This document shows, in pieces, positions 54,544 to 64,000 of a DNA stretch of 64,000 nt. This stretch comes from Paralichthys olivaceus (Eukaryota; Chordata; Actinopteri; Pleuronectiformes; Paralichthyidae), in NCBI RefSeq assembly GCF_024713975.1, contig NC_091111.1, positions 3,285,001 through 3,349,000 of the forward strand. The letters are read 5' to 3'. The notes below the pieces were generated by a model that did no database searches, was not told the origin of the DNA, and saw nothing but the letters and a program-made list of their open reading frames with translations. The position numbers were made by a program, and so were the translations under genes. Numbering within the stretch: the stretch's first letter is position 1; the number at the start of each line of letters is the position of its first letter.

Positions 54544-55639
54544 TTTCTCAGTTGCAGTTGTGTTCTCAGTACTCACCAGGCAATCAAGGTGACACAGTTC
54601 AGCAGCAGAATTGTAAATCTGCTTAGTTAATGTCATATTGCTTTGAAAAGGATTATGGGCCTTGGGGACTCCGCACCCCTCTGTTGGAATGTTGATCCCT
54701 TTTAAAACCATGTTCAGCACCGGCCTATTACACTACCAACATGTTTGTACCATCACCCTGACATTTAGAAATACCTCAATTTATCCCAAAGCATATAGAA
54801 TATGAATCTTCTTTCATGTTTTATATATATATATTTTTTTTTTTTTTACCAACAGATGTATTTGAGATCTCATTTGTATATTTTTGTAATTTCACGTAAA
54901 GCCTGCGAACATTTCATGACATGAAATGTGGAATTCTATATGCAAGAACCATGAAATGTTTTTATGTTGTCGGTGAATGTCAGACAGAAGAGGGGAATGC
55001 GACAGTCCACATGAAGATCTCCACGAACTGGAGCATCACACGTTTGTAGCGTTCTGTCAGAGCACGAGCATCTTTTGCCTTAGACAGCGTTTCACTGTCA
55101 CACCCCCAATCTACTGTGACTGTCAGATTCACGCTTTGTTCAAAACATTTAATGGTTCCAAGAGATTTTTTTTTACCTACTTTTAAATTCCATGTGACTG
55201 CGTGTACTTTATTTATGATTGCATTATGTGGAATCCTCCTTCATACCTGAAATTACTTGAAGTGTGAGTCTGAAAATTTAATAATACACAATTAAAGCCC
55301 TTCTTTAATGTGAGGGAACATATAATTCAAGTGCTGGCATTGATAATAATAATAATAATAATAAATAATGTCCATTTTAAAACTCTGACTGCTAACGCAC
55401 CTAATAAAGCACAATGAGGTCAGTGCTCGGTAGTCGTGCTACTGGAGGAGACCTGACTAAAGCCATCAGTTGGTGTAAAGCAATTCAGATACGTCTTCAT
55501 GATGATGTTTAGCTTTAGACTTTCTGTAAGGACCTGATTATTTTATCATTTGTGGCCTTTTTTACTGGAACGCACAATAATACAGCTGAGAATACGGTTT
55601 GTGAAAGAGAAGCAGGGACACTTAGTAATTTCCAGCAAC

Positions 55640-55668
55640 AATAAATATTGTTTTGAACAATATTTATT
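55640..55668. repeat. Perfect 13-bp inverted repeat with 3-base loop
   Basis: AATAAATATTGTT, loop TTG, AACAATATTTATT. The stem is entirely A/T rich apart from one G/C pair, and partly extendable on both sides. No U-run typical of a bacterial terminator is expected or relevant in this genome. Confidence 0.9.
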
Positions 55669-56433
55669 ATGTTTGTTGTCCCACCCACCAAGAATTCTTC
55701 CTGTGATGCATTCCAAAAAAAAAAAAAACACAACCCCAGAAGCACTGGAGTCATGATATGGTTCCTCTGCTTTGGTCTGTGCCTTCATTATTATCTTTAT
55801 AATTTTTGATGAGTTTCCTGAAGTACCTGTGAAGTTTTCATCCACAGCCCAGGTCTGAACCATGAGACGTCTGTCCCAGAGTGGAACAAACCTGGAATTG
55901 TGAATGAATAAATAAATTGTACCATGTAATAATTTATTTCTGGAATAATGCAAAACATTGTTTTATTCTCTTTAAGTGGCGAAGGAGAATCCTCTGCTGC
56001 GATGGTGTAATAATGGTCCTGTGGGTAGAAAACGTAGGTGATTAGAACAAATAACCAGCAATTCGTGAGAAAGTCTTTTATCCATCATTCAACATGTGTC
56101 TGCTACAAATCAGCTACTAGTAGCAGCAGAAGAAGGACACTAACACATTTATCTTCTAATATGATGAGTGCAATAACTGGAGTTATTGCAAAATGTAAAA
56201 GAAAAACCATCAACCAGACGTTTGTCAGTAATTTCTGTTGGATTTAAATTATATTGCTAAATGTACGAGCACTTCTGAGATGCCCCTTTAACTGTTTCCC
56301 TGTCGTTTGGATGTATGAATATCTGATTTATAAGTTGTACCTGAAATGAGATGTTATAAAAAAAATTATATCATTCATTCACTGTTTGGTTTGTTGTGAC
56401 TCAGCTCTCGTTGAAACGGTCATCCTTATGTTA

Positions 56434-56447
56434 GCGCCCCCTGGTGG
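56434..56447 (-). promoter_or_regulatory. CTCF-like core motif, reverse
   Basis: The minus strand reads CCACCAGGGGGCGC, matching the consensus CCASYAGRKGGCRS at all positions. Its orientation is convergent with the motif at 28514. Confidence 0.45.
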
Positions 56448-58664
56448 GAAACAAGGTAATGTAAGGCGCAGTCAGGGACGTGCGCAGACATTTTGGGCGG
56501 AAGGGGGTCAACTGAGGAAAAAGGGCACTCATAATTATTTATAAAAGAAATGTGAAGAACAAAAAGTTAAATATAAAAGCACATCTCTGACTTACATAAC
56601 AATTTATTTACCCTCACGCTCACCCTCAAAAACAGGTTTTAAATCTGCAACACTTACAGTTTCTGTGATGCTACAATTCCCTCTAACATTTGAGGGAGGG
56701 ATGCCTGTGTCGTGTATTGATGAAGATATATCAGCAAACAACAAATTAGTTGAATAAATAGTTATTAGATGAGACTACAATTAAAATCATGAAGTTAATG
56801 TTTAAGGCAGGACACTACAGACAAGCACTGTCTTTCATGTACTGCTCAATTTTGCTTCCATGTGCTCTTTCACTCTAATGAAAAGAAAACTTCCAGAAAT
56901 ACACCTTTAGTTGGTGTTTGTTTTACTCTCTGTCTGCATCTGTGGATTTATCCTAAATCCACAGAACACACTCATCTGCATATTTCAACAGTAGTCATTA
57001 ACTGGGGAAGTTCTGTGGTGAAATGTTTCCGTAGGGCCAGTTGGCAAATGCATGTCTCATGATTCAATTATGATTCAGCGATTCGAATGCACGAAGACGC
57101 ATCTGGTGCATTTCATTCACATCCACAATGTTCTATAATGCTGCACATGACTCGGACCCTGGAAAAAGGGCACGTGTGCTCGAAGAAGAAAAAAGGCAGG
57201 GGCTCAAGCCCCCTTTGATGTCTACGTGTGCACGTGCCAGGGTGCAGTGGGCATTTTAATCATTGTTAGGAATCTGTGATTAGAAGTTTAATGTGAGGCT
57301 CCAAACAATTACTGAAGTATGTGGAGTGTTTCTATGATTGTATTAAGAAACACTGAAGAAATGTATTCACCAGTAAACATGATTCAGCATTATATACATA
57401 TGTGCATATATATATATATATATATGTGTGTGTATATATATATACCAAAGTGTCTTAAATGAGGTTACACAGCAAAAAGACTCTAGTTTAATGTAAATGT
57501 ATGTAAACATAATCATTATACAGTAATTCCAGTTTTTGCACTCAGATATGAAGGTCAATATCTCCATGATCGTCCTCTTGCAAAGGAAATGGTAATTTAC
57601 AAAAAGGTCAAAGGTCAAGTAAGGAACTTGTATTCTAAAAATCTAATAAGAAGCCTTTAAGTGTAAAAAGTGACACATTTTGAATGATGTCTATGTAGAA
57701 ATGTTCCATGAACACATCATACAAGTGATTATTTGTGAAGGGAGGTATCAGATAGGAGTCTCTCTCCTCCACTCCATGTTGCAGCGGAAGGTTTCTACAT
57801 CGGCAGCTTTGTTTGAAGCCGATAACAGGGATTATCACTACACTGTTATTATTACAGAGACATTCTGCATCCAGTATGGTTTCACCTCCACGTTCACCAC
57901 CCGCCCCATTCTCTTCATTCTGACTACAGCTCACACAACTTGACACTTTCAAATCTGCCTGCAGGTCGATCCTTGCCAATGATCCATCGACGTGCCGTGT
58001 GGACCTGAAGGCAACGTAACATGACTCTGTTTTCAGTTACTCTGTTTTTGAAGTAAAGCGGCACTAGAGCAGCGTTCCACACCACCAACCAGGGGACGTT
58101 TATACCATCACCTCAGACTGTGAAAAGCTTTTCACCCTGGTTCAGCAGGCGTGAGCACTTTGCTGCATGTCCTTCCCACTCAGTCTCCCCATTTCACACT
58201 TTCAGTGTCTTAACGATAAAGGCAAAAATGCCTAAAAGAGCTTTTTAACCTGAACCCCGAGGTTTCCCTGTAACCTAGCAGCTTTGTTTCTGACCCTAAC
58301 CATCTGAACCAAAATGACAAGAAGAGTCTTGGCGTGCACATGGACGAGCCCAGGTTGTCACATGCAAAACAAAGTATGGGTCATTTTATAGTAGGTTGCA
58401 GGACCGATAGTTTGTTAAGAGAAAAATGTGATTTGCATCTTTCACAGATATTAGAAGTTTGTGTTTAGTCTCTGGGAGGAAATCTAACCTCAGAGAAATG
58501 TGAGAGAGGGTCTGTAGCTGTTGTGTGTTGATCAGCTTAGTGTTCTTGTGACTTCAGGTTTAATCCATCAGCAGTGTCCTCGTCCTTCCTGGTGTAATGA
58601 GTGAAATTTGAATGTTAATATTAATCTGACAACAGTCAGACAGATGAAATTTGATTTTTTTTAG

Positions 58665-58780
58665 AACATCCCCTCCTTTATCCTCCTCTCTTCCTTTGTT
58701 CCTGCTCAGTCCTCTCCTCCACCTCTTCTCCTCTCTTGCCTCTCCTCTCTACTTGTCCTCCTCCTCCTCTTCTCCCTTGG
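58665..58780 (+). repeat. Polypyrimidine tract
   Basis: Over 100 bases almost free of purines (CTCCTCTCTTCC, CCTCTCCTCCACCTCTTCTC and similar). Such homopurine/homopyrimidine tracts can adopt triplex structures. On the minus strand it encodes an artefactual Glu/Arg-rich frame. Confidence 0.85.
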
Positions 58781-59010
58781 CTTCTACCAAGTTCCAGCGG
58801 AGGCCCAGCGGAGGCGGAGGGGGAGGCGGCCTCACAGCTCCATAAATCCAGCTTGTAATCAGCGTGTTCCCGACCGTAATGAGCAGGAGATAGTAAAAAT
58901 ATTTGTTGATCATCTCCCAACATGAGGGGGAGGGGATGAAGGTGCAGACACTAACGGATACACATTTTCTTGAAGCTCCTCCGGTGGCATAAATAGCTGT
59001 CTGAACATGG

Positions 59011-59014
<4 letters not shown>

Positions 59015-59044
<30 letters not shown>
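59015..59044. repeat. (CA)n microsatellite
   Basis: A CA run of 30 bases. Confidence 0.95.
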
Positions 59045-59046
<2 letters not shown>

Positions 59047-59647
59047 AGGGCAGACACACACACGGCCTGCAGATAGAGAGGGGAGTCCTGCAGCAGGCGG
59101 TGTACCACAGGGCTCTAGTCAGCATTCGTTCTCAAAGAGACAAAAGGACAAAGACCAAAATTGATTCGATTTTTTTTTCAGTTTATTGCACTTTGAATGA
59201 AGTTAATTGGAAAAAACTTTATGGCTCATTTATTTTCAGAAGCACTTTAACTTTTCTGACTGACGCCTTTGCACAGGCATGCAGCAAAATCTGTAATTGC
59301 AATATTTGAAATAGTTGGAAGTGGATCTGCTGAATGAAGTTAATGTGTCCATTCAAGTGTAGCTGCTGAAAGAAGTTTAAAGTCAAGAGAAAAGCTTAAA
59401 TCTGCTGAGGTACAAAAAATGACTAATTGAGCTGGAAGTATAATCTGAAGAAAGTTGTGCCTCTTCAGAAGCTGCAGCAGTGTGGAGTCAGTTATGGAGG
59501 TTGTGGTATAAGTGTGAGTTAAACCTTGATGGGTCAGACTCCATCTCCAACAAAGGAAGAATGCTGATGATTATTAATGATTATGTAACGTAAAATGCAG
59601 AATCTGAGAATAAAACTAAGTCATGGTTTTAAAAAACATAAGTAAGC

Positions 59648-59745
59648 ATTAGTGGCTGTGGCTCACGAGGTAGAGTGGGTCGTCCACACTGGAAGGTTGC
59701 AGGTTGAATCCCTTGATCCCAGCAGTGTGAGTGATGGATGCACCT
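59648..59745 (+). repeat. SINE head with A- and B-box-like motifs
   Basis: GTGGCTGTGGCTCACGAGGT (A-box-like), GGGTCGTCCAC and GGTTGCAGGTTGAATCCC (B-box-like) are in tRNA order. This is the 5' head of the SINE family whose body occurs at 36-37 kb. The rest of the SINE is missing after about 59745. Confidence 0.65.
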
Positions 59746-59984
59746 CATGAATGGCCTAATTTTTATTCTAGTGTTTCCTGCAGAACGTTCATTTTCACGC
59801 TTTCTATCCAGAGCTCAGAGTTTCCTGTCCCTCGTCTCTGGTCCTGGTTCAGTCTCTCTCTCTCTGCAGCTGCTTTAGCGAAACATCTGGCCTCTCCTTC
59901 CCTTCCTGTAACCTGCACCTCAGCAGTTTAGACTCCAGCATTTCCAAATTTGTCATCGCTACACACTGGAAACCAGGAGCTCTG

Positions 59985-60026
59985 CCCCCCCACCCCCCCA
60001 ACACCCTCTCCCCCCACACACCCCTC
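59985..60026 (-). other. C-rich run, G-quadruplex-prone on minus strand
   Basis: Two runs of seven C separated by one A, then CCC and CCCCCC runs within 42 bases. The minus strand therefore fits the pattern of four G-tracts with short loops. Confidence 0.75.
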
Positions 60027-60096
60027 CACTGATTTATAGAGCTAGCCTTGAACGCAGGACTGTTGCTTGTGGAGCCGAGCCCATTTTCTCCAAGGT

Positions 60097-60113
60097 GGGG
60101 GGGGGGGGGGGGG
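60097..60113 (+). repeat. Homopolymer run of 17 G
   Basis: An uninterrupted G17 about 70 bases after a C-rich block of opposite strand bias. Length in the assembly may be unreliable. Confidence 0.9.
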
Positions 60114-61984
60114 TGATTTCGGTCGGCCTGGTGTTGGCCTCTCAAACGTATCACCGTGAGTTATTGGATTGGATCGCAGTTCTGAGGTTTTAGTTTTGGA
60201 ATTACACCGTAATCGTACAGCAACTAAGTGTGGTACTTGCTGAATTATGAGTTGAGATACAGAAAGTACACATGTGGAAAAAAAGGAGGACACTGGAAAC
60301 CGTCTCTCATTTCTTTAATCTCAAGATGTCGTCCATTCAAACTGTGCCAGTAAACAGCATTTTGGGTTTACTTACACTGGCTCTTCTTTTTACCTATTTA
60401 CACATGAAACACATGAAATTAATTTAAACGCTTCGTATATTCGGTTACAGTTAATTAATAGACAAAACTGTACTCAAGGGACAGTAAAGTTTTTCTACTT
60501 GAGTAAAAGTAAGTAAGTAATTGTCTTTAAACATACTTCTAATGTCTATGGTCTAATGTAACCTGCCCGCTCTGATTGGATTGGATCTTGTTATTGATTA
60601 CTTTCTCGAAAATAGATTAGAAATTGTAAATAGAGCAGAAAGTACAGATATTTGCTGACGCATGTAGCGGAGTTAAAATTAAAAGCCCCGGGAACTAAAT
60701 AAGTAAAGTACAGATACATTAAAAATACACTTAAAGCCACCACAAGGAACTTTTCATTTTTGTTGATCTTGGCGCCTCTGTGGACACAAGTGTTTCTGTC
60801 TCCTGTCTAAAAAGCAGCAGGTGCATTTGAAACAAAGCTGTTTGCAGGATGCACATGAGGAAATGCATGATTGATAACTGTAATATGACGATATTAATAT
60901 TTTGATTTAGTGCCGTTCATGCAATGACCCTAACCTGGTGGAAATCGTTTCCTCTGACCTCATAAGGAGGTCATCAAGACATCAATATTAAAATGAGGTC
61001 GTTTCATACCCAGTTAAAAACTCTGTAGTATGTTCAAGTGCATTAATTTAATGTGTGGGGGACAGAAAGAAGCTTGTCTCTGTCCCCTCCCCTGTGTCTC
61101 CTCTGGGTTTGTTTCCTGGGGGGCGTGGCTCTCTGCTCACCCTCCTCCTACCTGAGTTTCCTTCCTCATTATCAAGTCCACCTGAAATCAATCTGGATCC
61201 ACACCACACCTGATCCCTGCTGCATGCAAACCCTGCTGCTTCACTCCACGCTTCGTCAGATCCTCTGTGTACAGGTAACGTTGTGATGAAAATGGTTCAC
61301 TGTCTTTTCCGTGTCTGAGTTGTGCAGTTCTCTCACATCAGCAAAAATGATAGGCTGATGTACTGGACACAAGGTGACCTGCTTGGACCCCTCTCACTCT
61401 GCAAGGCCCAGTATTGATATCTGGACTTTAAGGTGCAGGACATGTCAAATAAAAACAAATTAAAATTTAATTTAGTCACATTCACCAACCATAGAAAGTA
61501 CTACATGCAGTTAAATCCTTTATAGGACTTTCCTTGATGTAAAGATAAGATAAAAATAGACAAATGTACTATTTAGAGAACAATCTGGAGTGCGGAAGGA
61601 AAGAAGAACTATATACATGTATGAATGATATGTATCTAGTAAGGATAGGATCTCACATCAGGAACCACCCGGATATTTTAAAAAGCACTCACATACAGCT
61701 GCATGCACAAACAAGCAAATAAGTCAAGCAGCAGTCACAATTTTCTTTGCACATTTGATTATGTTTCTGTTACAAAAAGGGTTTTTGGAAAACATAGTTT
61801 GTTTTCCTATAATTAATGAGCAAATGTTGTCATGTCTGTAACAAGAGCTGCACTGAGACAAACTCCGATCAACTGTGTGGATGTGGAAAGAAAAGTCATT
61901 TATTTAGAAGCAAGCAGCCAAAGTCAACAGTCCCATATCATATGAAATAATATATAATGTAATATAGGAACCTCAGCCAAGGAG
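60114..61984. other. Gene-poor spacer
   Basis: I see no exon with supported splice sites. A stretch beginning TTAAAGCCACCACAAGGAAC (about 60731) resembles the left end of a TTAA element, but no matching right end was found. The remainder is AT-rich unique sequence. Confidence 0.5.
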
Positions 61985-62105
61985 CTTCTTTTTTTTGTCA
62001 TCAACATTTGTGTGGTAGCAGGATTACACAAAAACCCCCGGACAGATTTCCATGAAGGACGTGGGATTGGTCGGGTAAGAAAAAGTTCCGCTTTTATCAG
62101 TCCAC
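61985..62105 (+). repeat. Dispersed repeat, 5' part (copy 3)
   Basis: GTGTGGTAGCAGGATTACAC, AAAAACCCCCGGACAGATTT and CCATGAAGGACGTGGGATTG fit the 5' portion of the family whose 3' portions occur at 6.7, 26.7 and 62.5 kb. Confidence 0.6.
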
Positions 62106-62364
62106 AAAGCTGAAGCTATAAATGCAACATAGTATCTTTAATGCTATAGATGATCAATACATTTTATCTCACTGTTTTTATGGGATGGCAAAGTGCATTT
62201 GTTACAAACGTTGTCACTCCCTGAGACTTTAAGGTCAGAACACCGTGAACAGCTGTTGATAAGCACAGGCACTCTGTCAGTCCCGGTAGTAATACTGCAG
62301 AAATATTAGAGGACTAGTCTTTTCGATGCCTCTGCCAGGAAGTTATATTTTCGGCCCGGTCCGT

Positions 62365-62650
62365 TTGATGGTTTGTTTGTGAGCAAGAATACTCAAAAAC
62401 TACATCACAGATTTCCAGCAAACTTGGTGAAAGGATGTATGTGTCAAAGAAGAACCCCATAAATCATTTTTTAAATACAACAGATAGAACATTTTCAACA
62501 TTTTTCCTCCGGGAATAATTCATGGATCCTGATGAAAAAAGTCAGAAATATTTGGGAGAGTGATTTCTATGAGTGAGCAATTTAGTGCTGCTTGATTGAA
62601 CTTGAGGGCTTTGGCGGAGGTATGCACTTAAATGGGTGCCATTCTGGTTA
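62365..62650 (+). repeat. Dispersed repeat, near-complete copy 4
   Basis: GGTTTGTTTGTGAGCAAGAA, TACTCAAAAACTACATCACA, GATTTCCAGCAAACTTGGTG, GGGAATAATTCATGGATCCT, GATGAAAAAAGTCAG and the end GGGCTTTGGCGGAGGTATGC. This is the most complete copy in the window. Confidence 0.75.

Positions 62651-64000
<1,350 letters not shown>

Larger units (their letters stand above)
54544..58620. other. Gene-poor, AT-rich flank
   Basis: No supported exon. The region includes a perfect 10-bp-arm palindrome (54909-54929), a 13-bp-arm hairpin (55640-55668), an (AAT)n tract near 55345-55365, a TA/TG tract (about 57408-57445) and a CTCF-like motif at 56434. Open frames on both strands at 57.6-58.0 kb have no recognisable domain. 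Confidence 0.55.

Noticed and set aside
57635..57979. Overlapping ORFs on both strands (87 and 114 codons)
   Set aside because: Neither resembles a known family, and both being open suggests chance in a stop-poor stretch.
58678..58923. Arg/Glu-rich minus-strand ORF
   Set aside because: Produced by the polypyrimidine tract.

Overview
This is a eukaryotic, almost certainly teleost (probably percomorph) nuclear genomic window. The genes are split into short exons with GT/AG introns. CA/TG microsatellites are long and numerous. Much of the spacer consists of dispersed repeats of a type I recall from percomorph genomes: TTAA-ended MITEs, tRNA-headed SINEs and a decayed Tc1-like element. No prokaryotic features, CRISPR arrays or operons are present.

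Three protein-coding genes can be reconstructed completely, all on the + strand. (1) gabrr1, a GABA-A rho1 (GABA-C type) ligand-gated chloride-channel subunit, has 10 coding exons from 11741 to 25725 (473 aa). (2) rpl7l1, the ribosomal protein uL30/L7-like 1 paralogue linked to large-subunit biogenesis, has 6 coding exons from 28619 to 32323 (247 aa). (3) slc5a6, the sodium-dependent multivitamin transporter SMVT, has 16 coding exons from 42978 to 50723 (634 aa), with a probable non-coding first exon in a CpG-rich block near 34.6 kb. In each gene the exon phases close without a frameshift, and lengths agree with vertebrate orthologues as I remember them.

Layout: 1-11.4 kb is gene-poor spacer with SINE fragments, two microsatellites and a possible TIR element. 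11.4-26.2 kb is gabrr1, with MITE, SINE and duplicated blocks in its introns. 26.2-28.5 kb is spacer. 28.5-32.8 kb is rpl7l1, with a perfect CRE in its proximal promoter. 32.8-34.5 kb is repeat-rich spacer. 34.6-50.7 kb is slc5a6 with a long repeat-filled first intron. 50.7-64 kb is gene-poor flank holding a Tc1 relic, a nested pair of TIR elements, G-quadruplex-prone runs, repeats and microsatellites.

The three genes are functionally unrelated (neuronal inhibition, ribosome assembly, vitamin uptake) and are neighbours rather than a system. I found no convincing undescribed molecular system. The points most worth checking are: a 76-nt GC-AG intron in gabrr1 whose retention would truncate the receptor; a second, weak donor in the same gene; a nested transposon pair; a set of five copies of one MITE, one of them with a large internal deletion; a convergent pair of CTCF-like motifs around rpl7l1-slc5a6; and a small hydrophobic ORF at 58.8 kb. 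All calls come from reading the sequence and remembered family knowledge; no database search was run.
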